Under the pieces are notes generated by a model. The model had not been told where the DNA came from. It saw nothing but the letters and a program-made list of their open reading frames with translations, and did no database searches. Position numbers and translations under genes: made by a program. DNA of 64,000 nt. Origin: Kurthia huakuii LAM0618. GTDB taxonomy: Bacteria > Bacillota > Bacilli > Bacillales_A > Planococcaceae. The stretch is from assembly GCF_000505545.1 (NCBI RefSeq), contig NZ_AYTB01000008.1, positions 496,001 to 560,000 on the forward strand. Direction: 5' to 3'. Positions 8,263 through 17,494 of the stretch are shown in pieces (position 1 is the stretch's first letter; every line of letters starts with the position of its first letter).

Positions 8263-9390
8263 CTATTCTAAGAAATCTTTTAAGCGTTTGCTACGAGATG
8301 GATGACGCAACTTGCGAAGTGCTTTTGCTTCGATTTGACGAATACGTTCACGCGTAACGCCAAATACTTTCCCTACTTCTTCAAGCGTACGCGTACGGCC
8401 ATCATCTAGACCAAAACGTAAGCGTAATACGTTTTCTTCACGGTCTGTTAACGTATCTAACACATCTTCTAATTGTTCTTTTAATAGCTCATACGCTGCA
8501 TGATCTGCTGGCGATTGTGCTTCTGAATCTTCAATGAAATCACCTAAATGTGAATCATCTTCTTCACCAATTGGTGTTTCAAGCGATACAGGTTCTTGTG
8601 CAATTTTTAAGATTTCGCGCACTTTTTCTGGTGTTAAATCCATTTCTTCACCGATTTCTTCCGGTGTTGGTTCGCGACCTAAATCTTGTAGTAATTGACG
8701 TTGAACACGAATCAATTTGTTGATTGTTTCAACCATATGCACTGGAATACGAATCGTACGTGCTTGGTCAGCAATCGCACGTGTAATCGCTTGGCGAATC
8801 CACCACGTTGCATATGTCGAGAATTTGAATCCTTTGCGATAATCGAACTTCTCAACTGCTTTAATTAAACCCATGTTTCCTTCTTGAATTAAATCAAGGA
8901 ATAACATGCCGCGCCCAACATAGCGTTTGGCAATACTTACTACTAAACGTAAGTTTGCTTCTGCTAAACGTTTACGCGCTTCTTCATCACCTTGTTCAAT
9001 ACGCTCTGCAAGCGCAATTTCTTCCGCTGCTGAAAGCAAGTCCACTCGCCCGATTTCTTTTAAATACATACGAACGGGGTCATTGATTTTTACACCTGGT
9101 GGCACACTTAAATCGTTTAAGTCAAACGTTTCTTCCGCTTCTTTTAGAAGTGGTTCTAAATCGGAATCTTTATCACCGTTTAATTCGATATTATTTGCTT
9201 CTAATTTGTCGATAAATTCTTCGACTTGATCGGCTTCTAACTCATAAGTTTGTAGCTTATCTGCGATTTCCGCGTAAGTTAATTCACCTTTCTTTTTACC
9301 TGCTTCAAGCAAGCTCTTTTTCATTTCTTCTAAAGTATGCTCTTGTTCTGCTTTTTTATTCGCTGCTGTACGTTTAGACTTTTCTGCCAT
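8263..9390 (-). CDS. sigA: RNA polymerase primary sigma factor SigA
   Basis: Housekeeping sigma-70 factor, 375 residues (B. subtilis SigA has 371). Domains in order: acidic region 1.1 (1-90), region 1.2 around [14 protein letters not shown], region 2 with [16 protein letters not shown] and [18 protein letters not shown], the -10 recognition helix [13 protein letters not shown], region 3, and region 4.2 with the -35 reading helix [20 protein letters not shown]. The frame is open to 9414, but the first Met has no ribosome binding site; the ATG at 9390 follows AAGGAGG and gives the family's N-terminus. It lies 30 bases after dnaG, the classic macromolecular synthesis operon. Confidence 0.96.
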   Translation of the reverse strand: MAEKSKRTAANKKAEQEHTLEEMKKSLLEAGKKKGELTYAEIADKLQTYELEADQVEEFIDKLEANNIELNGDKDSDLEPLLKEAEETFDLNDLSVPPGVKINDPVRMYLKEIGRVDLLSAAEEIALAERIEQGDEEARKRLAEANLRLVVSIAKRYVGRGMLFLDLIQEGNMGLIKAVEKFDYRKGFKFSTYATWWIRQAITRAIADQARTIRIPVHMVETINKLIRVQRQLLQDLGREPTPEEIGEEMDLTPEKVREILKIAQEPVSLETPIGEEDDSHLGDFIEDSEAQSPADHAAYELLKEQLEDVLDTLTDREENVLRLRFGLDDGRTRTLEEVGKVFGVTRERIRQIEAKALRKLRHPSRSKRLKDFLE

Positions 9391-9420
9391 TAGGTGTATT
9401 CCTCCTTCTAACATCTTTAG

Positions 9421-11238
9421 CTACATGCTTGCTAAAGATTTCGTTAACTCGATTACCTCTTTTGAAAGTGAAAGAGCACGGTTAAAATCATGCATTTTTT
9501 CAGCTTCTTTAAGCTGTTGTTTTTTTTGTGCAACTTGTTGCTGTATTTTGTATTTTTCTACTTGTCGCAAGCAATCGTCCCACTCTTCTTCTAAATGGTC
9601 CAAATCGCGTTCTACAAGTGCTGCCTCCATCACTAGCTTGCGTAATTCTGAATCGGTCAGCATTTCCGCAAAGCGTTGAAAATCTGCTTTGTCATGATGG
9701 GCATAAAAGCTGAGTAAGTGAATATAAATTGCGACATATTCATCTCGAACAAAAGGTGGCTCTACGCCGTCTAGCTGCAGTCGATCAACGATATCAATAT
9801 CGTTTAACATACGCGCTAAAATGAGGCGCTCCGCACGATCAATAGCCATCAATTTTCGCATAGGCATCGCCTTTTGCTCAACATGGACAGTACGTCTTTC
9901 AGGTTCAGTACGTCGCTGTGCTTCTTTATGACGTAATTGCGTTGTCAATGTTTCCTGTGTAATACCTGTTTCTTGTTGCAATTGTTTCAGGTGTAATTCT
10001 CGCTTTACAGCGGATGAATCAAGCGCTACATAATGCAGTGCCTCCTCTACATATTGCTCTACGTCGGTAGCATACTGGAAATTCTTACCGCGCTTTGAAT
10101 AACTCATCATAAAACTTGTGAAATCGAGTGGTTCTCCGATAATTTTCTCTCGGAAAGTTTCCGTACCATATTGCTTTATATAATCATCTGGATCTAAGCC
10201 GTTTGGGAGCACTGCTATTTCAACAGATAGTTTCTCTGCGTATAATAGGTCCGCAGCACGTTTGGCAGCCTCCCAGCCCGCATTATCTCCATCATAACAA
10301 ACAATGATATCATTCGATAATCGTTTAAGCTTCTGTACATGATCTAGTGTTAAAGCCGTCCCCATCGACGCCACACCATTATGAACATTCGCTGTCTTTG
10401 CACTTAATACATCCATAAATCCTTCAAAAAGTACCACTTTGCGTTCCTTCCGAATAATCGGACGCGCCTGGTCAAGATTGTAGAGTACTCTCCCTTTATG
10501 AAAAATAGGCGACTCTGGGCTATTCATGTATTTTGCTTGATCACCATCACTCTCGATGACACGTCCTGAGAAGCCGATGACCGTTCCCGTTTCATTACGA
10601 ATCGGAAACATAACACGGCGGCGGAAACGATCAAAATAGCCAGAGCCATCTTCTTTTGGAATCACAAGTCCTGCTTGAGACATCTCTACTAAATCATAGC
10701 CCTTGCGAGTTAATAACGTCGTTAATGCATCCCAACTAGGCAACGCAAAACCAATACCATACGCTTCGATCATCTCGCGGGTAAATCCACGATTTTCTAA
10801 ATATTGAAGCCCTTCCTCACCATCTTCTGTATTCAATAATAAATGTTGAAAGTATCGTAAACAAAACTGATGCGCCTCAATCATACGCTGTTGTTCAGGT
10901 GATACTTCTGTCTTATGCACATGCTGGTGCTCATGCTCGGCAATATCGACTTCAATCCCCACTCGCTCGCCTAAACGAGCAACGGCATCTTGAAATGAAA
11001 TATTATCGATATCCATTAAAAAGGTAATCGCATTTCCACCGGCACCACAACCGAAGCAATGAAAAATTTGCTTGTCGATAGATACAGAAAAAGATGGCGT
11101 CTGTTCCCCATGAAATGGGCATAGACCAAAGTAATTTCGACCACGTTTCGTCAGTTGCATATACTCGCCGATAACATCGACAATGTCTGTTTGCGAACGA
11201 ATTTGCTCGATTGTTTCTTCCGGAATTCGTTGTGCCAT
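9421..11238 (-). CDS. dnaG: DNA primase
   Basis: DnaG makes RNA primers for replication. The 605-residue protein has the N-terminal CHC2 zinc ribbon (C40, H43, C61, C64), a TOPRIM catalytic core with FEGFMDVLSA and the acidic YDGDNAG motif, and a C-terminal helicase-binding domain from about residue 440 that contacts the replicative helicase. Its start ATG at 11238 has only a weak ribosome binding site (GGTGAT), which may keep primase levels low relative to sigma factor. It is cotranscribed with sigA downstream; a candidate promoter -10 is at 11360-11365. Confidence 0.95.
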   Translation of the reverse strand: MAQRIPEETIEQIRSQTDIVDVIGEYMQLTKRGRNYFGLCPFHGEQTPSFSVSIDKQIFHCFGCGAGGNAITFLMDIDNISFQDAVARLGERVGIEVDIAEHEHQHVHKTEVSPEQQRMIEAHQFCLRYFQHLLLNTEDGEEGLQYLENRGFTREMIEAYGIGFALPSWDALTTLLTRKGYDLVEMSQAGLVIPKEDGSGYFDRFRRRVMFPIRNETGTVIGFSGRVIESDGDQAKYMNSPESPIFHKGRVLYNLDQARPIIRKERKVVLFEGFMDVLSAKTANVHNGVASMGTALTLDHVQKLKRLSNDIIVCYDGDNAGWEAAKRAADLLYAEKLSVEIAVLPNGLDPDDYIKQYGTETFREKIIGEPLDFTSFMMSYSKRGKNFQYATDVEQYVEEALHYVALDSSAVKRELHLKQLQQETGITQETLTTQLRHKEAQRRTEPERRTVHVEQKAMPMRKLMAIDRAERLILARMLNDIDIVDRLQLDGVEPPFVRDEYVAIYIHLLSFYAHHDKADFQRFAEMLTDSELRKLVMEAALVERDLDHLEEEWDDCLRQVEKYKIQQQVAQKKQQLKEAEKMHDFNRALSLSKEVIELTKSLASM

Positions 11239-11359
11239 TTCATCACCATCTTTGCTTCTAACTCTTTAATTCGAGATATTAACGCAAAAGTCCTTCTTTC
11301 TCGAATAAAAAATTCTTTTTCTTTTAAAAACACTTAATTTCTTTTTACCACAATTCTTC

Positions 11360-11365
11360 ATTATA
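11360..11365 (-). promoter_or_regulatory. Candidate -10 of the dnaG-sigA operon
   Basis: Minus strand TATAAT; the -35 region (TAGAAT at 17 bases) is poor. It leaves a leader of about 115 bases before dnaG. Confidence 0.4.
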
Positions 11366-11409
11366 AAACATATTGCTCATTTATTCTATCTATTTTCTAT
11401 AGAGAAAAC

Positions 11410-11436
11410 AAAAAAACTCCCCTATTTAAAGGGGGG
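11410..11436 (-). terminator. Terminator after ppsR
   Basis: Minus strand CCCC, AT-rich loop, GGGGAG, then seven T, just after the ppsR stop. Confidence 0.8.
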
Positions 11437-11442
11437 CCTCCG

Positions 11443-12249
11443 TTACTCTTTTAGGCGACGTAAAATATCATTAGCCGTTTCTTCAACCGCTTTATTCGTC
11501 ACATCGATGACTTGGCAATCAATGCGGTCAACAATGCGGTAAAAATGATTGATTTCTTCATCAATACGTTCCACTTTAGCATAGCTCGCACTATCATTTA
11601 AACCTAATGCAATCAAGCGCTCTTTTCGAATGTTATTCAGCTTTTCTGGTGAAATAACGAGGCCGAAACATTTTTCTTTTGGTACAAGGAATAATTCTTC
11701 CGGCGGCTCTACTTCGGGAACTAATGGAACGTTTGCTACTTTTAAGCGCTTATGCGCAAGAAATTGCGACAATGGCGTTTTCGACGTACGCGATACACCA
11801 ATCAAGACAATATCCGCTTTTAATAAACCGCGTGGGTCGCGTCCATCATCATATTTAACGGCAAATTCAATCGCTTCAATTTTTTTAAAGTAATCATCAT
11901 CTAGCTTTCGAACTAAGCCGGGTTCTTCGATTGGCTCGACTTGTAATGCTTCTGTAAACATTTCCATCGTTGGGCCCATTAAATCGATACTCGGAATATT
12001 TTTTCGTACACATAATGCTTTCGTAAATTCACGCATTTCTTCTTTTACAAGCGTATAGACAACCATCGCTTGTTGCGCAAGCGCTAGTTGCATAATTTCA
12101 TTAATTTGTTCACGATTTTCAATATGTGGAAATCGTCGTACTGCTACATCTTGCATACCCGGACGAAACTGACTAATCGCTGCTTTTGCTACAAGCTCAC
12201 CTGTTTCACCAACAGAATCCGAAACGATAAAAATCAAAATTTTTTCCAT
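11443..12249 (-). CDS. Pyruvate, phosphate dikinase regulatory protein family (YqfL/PpsR)
   Basis: A 268-residue DUF299 protein. Members are bifunctional: they phosphorylate and dephosphorylate pyruvate, phosphate dikinase (or PEP synthase) on a threonine, using ADP and Pi. The N-terminus [13 protein letters not shown] and the nucleotide-binding P-loop GVSRTSKT (151-158) are both present. It lies 14 bases downstream of ccpN, the same pair as yqzB-yqfL in B. subtilis, where YqfL modulates CcpN-dependent repression of gluconeogenesis. The start ATG at 12249 follows GAGGTGAGC. No PPDK or PEP synthase gene is in the window, so the enzyme target is inferred from the family. Confidence 0.9.
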   Translation of the reverse strand: MEKILIFIVSDSVGETGELVAKAAISQFRPGMQDVAVRRFPHIENREQINEIMQLALAQQAMVVYTLVKEEMREFTKALCVRKNIPSIDLMGPTMEMFTEALQVEPIEEPGLVRKLDDDYFKKIEAIEFAVKYDDGRDPRGLLKADIVLIGVSRTSKTPLSQFLAHKRLKVANVPLVPEVEPPEELFLVPKEKCFGLVISPEKLNNIRKERLIALGLNDSASYAKVERIDEEINHFYRIVDRIDCQVIDVTNKAVEETANDILRRLKE

Positions 12250-12263
12250 ATAATGCGCTCACC

Positions 12264-12902
12264 TCACAAATCATGGTTTTCGGCGAGCGATAAAAATGCT
12301 CGCGTAATATTCGTTTTCGTTAAACGTCCAATGACTTCGAGACCATCTGTATGTTCAATCACAACTGGCAATGCATCAATTTGTCGTTCAATTAATTTAT
12401 TTGCTGCCTGAATCAAGCCATCCGTTTTAAAGCAATAAGCAATGTTCGGCATTCTCGTCATAATGATATGTACGGGAATATGATTTAAATCTTGGCTACC
12501 AATTGCTGTACGCAATAAGTCTTTACGAGATAAGACGCCTGTTAAATATGAATTTTTATCTACGACGAACAATGTTCCAACATCTTCAAGGAACATTTGA
12601 CAAATGGCATCATATACAGAAATGTTCTCATTAACCACTACAGGAATAGATTGAAAATCCTTCACTTTCATATTGGTCATACTTTCTGCTACCGCTTGTC
12701 CTGTTTGTTTACCAGAATAAAAATAGCCTACACGCGGACGCGCATCTAAAAATCCAGCCATCGTCAAAATAGCTAGATCTGGTCGCAATGTAGCCCTTGT
12801 TAAAGAGAGACGTTCCGCGATTTGTTCGCCGGTAATGGGTCCATTCCCCTTAACAATTTCGACTATTTCTTCTTGACGTTTGTTGAGTTCGATCACGCTC
12901 AC
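12264..12902 (-). CDS. ccpN: CcpN-type transcriptional repressor (HTH plus two CBS domains)
   Basis: A 212-residue protein with an N-terminal helix-turn-helix (about 1-60, EQIAERLSLTRATLRPDLAIL) and a tandem CBS pair (about 75-205) that binds nucleotides. CcpN represses gapB and pckA during glycolysis in B. subtilis. The neighbours ppsR and glyS keep the Bacillales order. The start is the ATG at 12902; upstream GGGGCGGTGAG gives a workable ribosome binding site. Its promoter region holds an imperfect palindrome that may be an autoregulatory site. Confidence 0.92.
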   Translation of the reverse strand: MSVIELNKRQEEIVEIVKGNGPITGEQIAERLSLTRATLRPDLAILTMAGFLDARPRVGYFYSGKQTGQAVAESMTNMKVKDFQSIPVVVNENISVYDAICQMFLEDVGTLFVVDKNSYLTGVLSRKDLLRTAIGSQDLNHIPVHIIMTRMPNIAYCFKTDGLIQAANKLIERQIDALPVVIEHTDGLEVIGRLTKTNITRAFLSLAENHDL

Positions 12903-12915
12903 CGCCCCAAATGTT

Positions 12916-12963
12916 ATATACTTTATTCTTAATAAGTATATACTATTTCATTCCATATTGCGA
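12916..12963 (-). promoter_or_regulatory. ccpN promoter region with imperfect palindrome
   Basis: Minus strand -10 TATACT (12940-12935), 17-base spacer, -35 TCGCAA (12963-12958, poor). ATATACTTTATT and AATAAGTATAT (12916-12941) form an imperfect palindrome over the -10. The -35 hexamer is the same six bases used on the other strand by the glyS promoter. Confidence 0.45.
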
Positions 12964-12986
12964 AGAAAACTATTGCATGGTACAAT
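12958..12986 (+). promoter_or_regulatory. Promoter of the T-box/glyS transcript
   Basis: -35 TTGCGA (12958-12963), 17-base spacer ending in TGG, -10 TACAAT (12981-12986), an extended -10. Transcription should start near 12993, just before the T-box stem I. Confidence 0.65.
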
Positions 12987-12992
12987 GTTGCC

Positions 12993-13219
12993 AAACGATA
13001 TAAGGCGATGATTGAGCAATAAGTAGTTTGCAATGTGAGCGAGTAGTGATGGTGAGAGACTACAACGCAAATAAAAAGGCACTCAGGAGCTAACAGTTAG
13101 AAAGTGGATAATTCTCGACATTGCGTAGTAAATTATCAATCGGGGTGGAACCGCGGGCGCATACACAGCACTCGTCCCCGGGCAAAAAGTTGCCCGGAGA
13201 CGGGTGCTTTAATCTTTTT
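12993..13219 (+). ncRNA. T-box riboswitch, glycine
   Basis: Leader that reads uncharged tRNA-Gly and controls glyS by antitermination. The T-box sequence GGGTGGAACCGCGG (13143-13156) is perfect. Stem I base pairs TTGAG (about 13012) with CTCAG (about 13082), and GTTTGC with GCAAAT encloses the specifier loop. The specifier is GGC (13078-13080), a glycine codon. Distal stem I carries the typical GATGGTGAGA loop. The 3' end is a strong terminator hairpin (13168-13209: GCACTCGTC, CCGGGCA/TGCCCGG, GACGGGTGC) followed by a T-rich tract. Confidence 0.93.
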
Positions 13220-13235
13220 ACTGGAGGTTTTTCAA

Positions 13236-14624
13236 ATGGCAGAAAAAACAATGGAAAATGTAGTAAGTTTAGCAAAACACCGTGGCTTTGTATTCCCAGG
13301 CTCAGACATTTACGGTGGTCTAGCAAATACGTGGGATTACGGTCCACTAGGCGTTGAATTAAAAAACAACGTCAAAAAAGCTTGGTGGCAAAAATTCATC
13401 CAAGAATCTGAATACAATGTTGGTTTAGACGCAGCAATTTTAATGAACCCTAAAACGTGGGTAGCATCAGGTCACGTTGGTAACTTCAATGACCCAATGA
13501 TCGACTGTAAATCATGTAAATCTCGCCACCGCGCAGATAAATTAATTGAAGATGCTTCATTAGAAAAAACAGGTGTCGAAATCGTTGTTGACGGTATGAC
13601 ATTCGATCAAATGAAAGAAAAAATGGAAGAATTAGATGTTCGTTGCCCAGACTGTGGCGCAAAAGACTTTACGGACATCCGCCAATTCAACTTAATGTTC
13701 AAAACATTCCAAGGTGTTACCGAAGACTCTACAAACGAAATTTTCCTACGTCCTGAAACAGCACAAGGTATTTTCGTAAACTTCAAAAATGTTCAACGTT
13801 CTATGCGTTTACGTACACCATTTGGTATTGGTCAAGTCGGTAAATCATTCCGTAACGAAATCACACCAGGTAACTTCACATTCCGTACACGTGAATTCGA
13901 GCAAATGGAACTTGAATTCTTCTGTAAACCAGGTACTGAATTAGAATGGCACGCATACTGGAAAGACTTCTGTAAAAACTGGTTATTAAACCTTGATATG
14001 AACGAAGATTCTATGCGTTTACGTGACCATGGTGAAGAAGAACTTTCTCACTACTCAAATGCAACAACAGATATCGAGTTCCGCTTCCCATTCGGTTGGG
14101 GCGAGCTTTGGGGCGTAGCTTCTCGTACAGACTTCGACTTAAAACGCCATATGGAACACTCTAGCGAAGATTTCACTTACATCGACCCTGTAACAAACGA
14201 ACGCTATGTACCATATTGCATCGAGCCTTCTCTAGGCGCTGACCGTGTAACATTAGCATTCCTTTGTGACGCATATGATGAAGAAGAACTAGAAGGCGGC
14301 GACTCTCGTACAGTATTACGTTTCCACCCAGCGCTTGCACCATTTAAAGCTGCAGTTCTTCCATTATCTAAAAAATTATCAGAAGAAGCTCATGGCGTAT
14401 GGGCTGAGCTTCGTAAAGCATTCCCTGTTGATTATGATGAATCTCAATCTATCGGTAAACGTTACCGTCGTCAAGATGAAATCGGTACACCATTCTGTAT
14501 CACATATGACTTTGATTCAAAAGAAGATGGTCAAGTAACTGTTCGTCACCGCGATTCTATGGAACAACAACGTATGCCAATTTCAGAAGTGCAAGCTTAC
14601 ATCGAAAGCTTTTTACAATTTTAA
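13236..14624 (+). CDS. glyS: Glycine--tRNA ligase, single-chain (alpha2) type
   Basis: A class II aminoacyl-tRNA synthetase of 462 residues that charges tRNA-Gly. This is the eukaryote/Staphylococcus-like homodimeric type, not the GlyQ/GlyS two-subunit form found at this locus in B. subtilis. Visible features: N-terminal motif [13 protein letters not shown], a zinc-like cluster C91/C94 and C137/C140, motif 2 around FRNEITP, motif 3 with EPSLGADR, and a C-terminal anticodon-binding domain (about 360-462). The frame is open upstream to 13104 through the T-box; the ATG at 13236 follows GGAGG and fits the family start. It is followed by its own terminator. Confidence 0.96.
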   Translation: MAEKTMENVVSLAKHRGFVFPGSDIYGGLANTWDYGPLGVELKNNVKKAWWQKFIQESEYNVGLDAAILMNPKTWVASGHVGNFNDPMIDCKSCKSRHRADKLIEDASLEKTGVEIVVDGMTFDQMKEKMEELDVRCPDCGAKDFTDIRQFNLMFKTFQGVTEDSTNEIFLRPETAQGIFVNFKNVQRSMRLRTPFGIGQVGKSFRNEITPGNFTFRTREFEQMELEFFCKPGTELEWHAYWKDFCKNWLLNLDMNEDSMRLRDHGEEELSHYSNATTDIEFRFPFGWGELWGVASRTDFDLKRHMEHSSEDFTYIDPVTNERYVPYCIEPSLGADRVTLAFLCDAYDEEELEGGDSRTVLRFHPALAPFKAAVLPLSKKLSEEAHGVWAELRKAFPVDYDESQSIGKRYRRQDEIGTPFCITYDFDSKEDGQVTVRHRDSMEQQRMPISEVQAYIESFLQF

Positions 14625-14638
14625 TTAGCTCGTAAATC

Positions 14639-14670
14639 AAGGAATGATGCTTTGGCGTCATTCCTTTTTT
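14639..14670 (+). terminator. Terminator of glyS
   Basis: AAGGAATGATGC, loop TTTG, GCGTCATTCC then T6; 12-bp stem with one wobble. Confidence 0.9.
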
Positions 14671-14870
14671 AATTCATTTCAGCAGGGAAATTCGACAAAA
14701 AAGCACCTTGTCGCTAATCTACTCCGAGAAATGAACACGTTTTTCATAAAAATGAGCCAATATGCCTGAAACGCTTGAATTTTAAGACGTAAGATTTTAT
14801 GATATTTACGATGTAATTATAGCTTTGGACCATCTATGATTCCTCTGTCAAAGACTAACAACACTTAAAT
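14671..14870 (+). other. Gene-free interval with nested inverted repeats
   Basis: No coding frame with a ribosome binding site is seen. TTCATTTC (14673-14680) pairs with GAAATGAA (14728-14735) and encloses CGACAA/TTGTCG (14693-14698 with 14708-14713). A further CGTAA/TTACG repeat lies near 14790-14812. It may be a remnant or a small structured RNA ending at the 14871-14907 hairpin; no promoter is convincing. Confidence 0.3.
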
Positions 14871-14907
14871 AAGAGGCTCTATTATCGTAATGATGATAGA
14901 GCCTCTT
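14871..14907. terminator. Long hairpin upstream of the metallo-hydrolase gene
   Basis: Sixteen-bp stem (14871-14886 with 14892-14907, one wobble) and 5-base loop, then TTTATTTAT. It shares the AAGAGGCTC motif with the outer repeat at 5496-5507. Confidence 0.7.
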
Positions 14908-14937
14908 TATTTATGAATGGCTATTCACCACTCTGAT

Positions 14938-14946
14938 TGCTATACT
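14938..14946 (+). promoter_or_regulatory. Extended -10 promoter of the metallo-hydrolase gene
   Basis: TGCTATACT, an extended -10, 28 bases before the start codon; no clear -35. Confidence 0.45.
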
Positions 14947-14974
14947 TAAAAAAATATCAAAAGGAGTGATTTTA

Positions 14975-15790
14975 ATGCTTGAGATAGCGAAAAACTACAT
15001 TTTATCAACACACGGTCCACTCGACATGGTCGAACATATCGTCAAAGTTCCCGGCATATCGCTGAATGTTTATAGCTTTTTACTCGATGGTGTCTTAATT
15101 GATACCGCTTCTCCAGGATTGCACACACAATTTTTTGATTTTATCGCACAAAAAAATGTTGAACATATTATTCATACACATCTACACGAAGACCATATCG
15201 GCAATACAGCTGATATGATAGAAAAATTCGGCATCGAAGCTCATATTCATCCACTCAGCGTCGCTAAAACAACGCTAGAAATGCGTTTACCAGCGTATCG
15301 ACAAACCGTCTGGGGGCCGCCACCTAAACCTTTTATAAGTCAGCCGTTAAGCAATACGTTCACGTCAGCAAATGACCGATGGGCGATTATTCCAACACCA
15401 GGCCATACGCAAGACCACGTAGCATTATATAATCAACAACACGGCTATCTTTTTACGGGTGATTTATTTGTCACACCAAAGCCTAAAATCGTCTTAATTG
15501 ATGAAAATATTTTAGATACGATGGCATCGCTTGAAAAAGTGTTAACGTATGATTTTGACACGATGATTTGTCATCACGCTGGCGTTATTGAAAATGGTCG
15601 CGAATTAGTTCAAATGAAACTAGATTATTTACAGGAAATACAACAACGCGTACACAAACTTGCGCGCGAAGGCAACGATGTTTTTGAAGTTACACAACAG
15701 CTATTCCCTAAACATTATCCAATCGTTGAACAGTCGCATACCGAATGGTCGGCCATGCATATGGTCCGCGTTTTTATGAATCAACGCTAA
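14975..15790 (+). CDS. Metallo-beta-lactamase fold hydrolase
   Basis: A 271-residue MBL-fold protein with a complete dinuclear metal site: HLHEDH at 69-74 (HxHxDH), H144 in PGHTQDH, D163 in TGDLF, and a later His in MICHHAG. After the core there is a helical C-terminal part (about 210-271). Fold and metal site are clear; the substrate is not. Glyoxalase II-like or other hydrolase roles are possible. The frame opens at a GTG (14966), but the ATG at 14975 has AAGGAG with an 8-base gap. It is monocistronic, with its own promoter and a shared bidirectional terminator, in a patch that has no counterpart at this place in B. subtilis. Confidence 0.85.
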   Translation: MLEIAKNYILSTHGPLDMVEHIVKVPGISLNVYSFLLDGVLIDTASPGLHTQFFDFIAQKNVEHIIHTHLHEDHIGNTADMIEKFGIEAHIHPLSVAKTTLEMRLPAYRQTVWGPPPKPFISQPLSNTFTSANDRWAIIPTPGHTQDHVALYNQQHGYLFTGDLFVTPKPKIVLIDENILDTMASLEKVLTYDFDTMICHHAGVIENGRELVQMKLDYLQEIQQRVHKLAREGNDVFEVTQQLFPKHYPIVEQSHTEWSAMHMVRVFMNQR

Positions 15791-15792
15791 CA

Positions 15793-15824
15793 AAAAGGAC
15801 TCCGTGCACATTCGGAGTCCTTTT
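15793..15824. terminator. Bidirectional terminator
   Basis: AAAAGGACTCCG, 8-base loop, CGGAGTCCTTTT; perfect 12-bp stem between two convergent genes. Confidence 0.92.
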
Positions 15825-15828
15825 ACCA

Positions 15829-16389
15829 TTAATGAATAATTTTCAAAAAATCTTGCCAATCCGTAAATCGCGCCCAATTTCCTTGTCGATTATAGGGCTG
15901 ATCTCGAATAATCGGCATCGTCTTTACAGCGGCTAATGTTTCGAGGACGGTCGGTTTATCATCGACATACACATCGAGCTCAAGTTGCTGAATCGTAGCG
16001 ATTTTTTCAGCGTCTTTCATACCACAAAAGAAATGCCCTTTCACAATCGGGTAGCCTTGCGCTATCATCCATTGCTGCGTCCGAGCACAATATTCTTTTG
16101 GACGTGCCGTTATATAATAAACGGCATGTCCTTCGGCTACAAGCTGCTGTAAAATTTGTTGCGCATGTGGAAAGCTTGCGCAATTTGTAAAATAAATTTC
16201 TTCTAAATGTGCCTTCCACGCCTCGGAACCTTGTTCGTCTGTTAACCCAAACGGCTCATGAATTTCCACACGTTGAATCGTTTCAAAAACAGCGGCACTT
16301 AACTGTTGTTGAAACGTTTTATTATATAATGAAAAAGCATGGCGTCGTAAATCGATTAATGTATCGTCAATATCAAAACCAAATCTCAT
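15829..16389 (-). CDS. HAD-family phosphatase (5'-nucleotidase-like)
   Basis: A 186-residue HAD protein. Motif I is DIDDT (D6 nucleophile, D8 acid), motif II YYITARPK, motif III the Lys in IVKGHFF, motif IV VYVDDKP. The short cap and the sequence style resemble the YqfW/NT5C group of deoxy-nucleotidases; substrate unproved. The frame opens at 16416, but the ATG at 16389 has TAGGAGTGG upstream and starts directly at the HAD core. It lies 10 bases after the FAD monooxygenase and is the last gene of the ribA-ribD-monooxygenase-HAD unit. A HAD enzyme also dephosphorylates the pyrimidine intermediate between RibD and RibE in riboflavin synthesis, so this role should be considered. Confidence 0.82.
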   Translation of the reverse strand: MRFGFDIDDTLIDLRRHAFSLYNKTFQQQLSAAVFETIQRVEIHEPFGLTDEQGSEAWKAHLEEIYFTNCASFPHAQQILQQLVAEGHAVYYITARPKEYCARTQQWMIAQGYPIVKGHFFCGMKDAEKIATIQQLELDVYVDDKPTVLETLAAVKTMPIIRDQPYNRQGNWARFTDWQDFLKIIH

Positions 16390-16399
16390 AATTCCACTC

Positions 16400-17482
16400 C
16401 TAATGCACCGCTTCAAACTGTTCTACAAAATGTTGTTCTTCACGGATTTGCTCCTGTTGAAGATGATGAATCATCTGGCTACGTGCAGCTTCAAACTGCT
16501 GAATAGCAGCATTTGATAATGTCCCATCATGTGCAATAATAGTCGCTAAATAATGCGCATCAACAAGTGCACTATTTAAGCCAAACGCGCCCGTCGGTGT
16601 CATCGTATGCGCGGCATCACCAAGTAACATCACACCGTCTCTTCCCCAGTAATCCGCATAAGAACTATGCACATCAAGCAATACAAAGTCTTGCCAAGAT
16701 GTAATCGTGGCATCAACAACGTCTGTTAGTGCTGGAAATGCCTTTTTTAGTTGGGCAATAAAAGGCTCAAATGGTTGTTTACGCCACATTGGAAAACTTC
16801 CCTTATCAATATTCCAGCCAACTTGAATACGCCCCTCAGCTTGCGTAAACAAGGCGAGTTGCTTGCCATCGATTAGTGCCATGCGAATAATCGGTTCCCA
16901 GTCTTTTGGTCGCGGAATACGTGCCCATAAAAGGTCATAGCCGTGTTCCCACGTATGATACGGAATATGAGCTTTTTTGCGAACCACTGAATAACGCCCA
17001 TCTGCACCAACAACGAGCTTACTGTACACGTGAAAACGCTCGTGGTGTGTCTCTGCTACAACGCCAATCACTTGCTTATCATCGGTCAATAAATCTCGCA
17101 TACGCGTTCCAAGCAACAAATGAAAATTAGGCGCTTGTATAATCGGCTCTAAAATAGCGGCTAATAAAAAGCGTTGTGGCACATGAATACCTAGATGTCC
17201 GGTTTCCGCATCTGGAAAAATCGTCTTATAGCACGTGCCATCTTTCCAATTTTCTAGGCGCGTCATCGGCAACATACCACGTCTTTTCACGGCGGCCAAT
17301 AAATTATGCTGTGCTAATATTGCTTCACCCTGTTCATTAATATGCTCTCCGCGAAATGCTTTTCCAAGCGCTGCGCTGCTTTCGATTAATGTGACATCTA
17401 AACCACGTTGCACAAGCAAAGTCGCAAGCAACGCGCCTGCAGGTCCTGCTCCAACGATACAAATATCCGTTGTTTTTTCCAC
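16400..17482 (-). CDS. FAD-dependent monooxygenase (PHBH/UbiH-like)
   Basis: A 360-residue flavoprotein. The Rossmann FAD motif GAGPAG lies at residues 10-15 (CIVGAGPAGALLATLL), the middle motif VVGADGRYSVVRKKA has the family's GADG, and the second FAD motif is LLGDAAHTMTPTGAFGLNSAL. These define the class A flavin monooxygenases, which hydroxylate aromatic or similar substrates with NAD(P)H and O2. The substrate cannot be told. The start is GTG at 17482 with AGGAGG 8 bases before; the ribosome binding site overlaps the ribD stop codon. It is tightly linked to ribD, so it may be an FAD user co-expressed with flavin precursor synthesis. Confidence 0.85.
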   Translation of the reverse strand: MEKTTDICIVGAGPAGALLATLLVQRGLDVTLIESSAALGKAFRGEHINEQGEAILAQHNLLAAVKRRGMLPMTRLENWKDGTCYKTIFPDAETGHLGIHVPQRFLLAAILEPIIQAPNFHLLLGTRMRDLLTDDKQVIGVVAETHHERFHVYSKLVVGADGRYSVVRKKAHIPYHTWEHGYDLLWARIPRPKDWEPIIRMALIDGKQLALFTQAEGRIQVGWNIDKGSFPMWRKQPFEPFIAQLKKAFPALTDVVDATITSWQDFVLLDVHSSYADYWGRDGVMLLGDAAHTMTPTGAFGLNSALVDAHYLATIIAHDGTLSNAAIQQFEAARSQMIHHLQQEQIREEQHFVEQFEAVH

Positions 17483-17494
17483 GTTAAAAGCCTC

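Noticed and set aside
11151-11333. A 60-codon GTG-started frame overlapping the dnaG start
   Set aside because: It has no ribosome binding site, overlaps the conserved dnaG N-terminus in another frame, and its second half is only a shadow of dnaG.
13104-13235. N-terminal extension of glyS by 44 residues
   Set aside because: It would translate the T-box antiterminator region; the ATG at 13236 has GGAGG and the family N-terminus.
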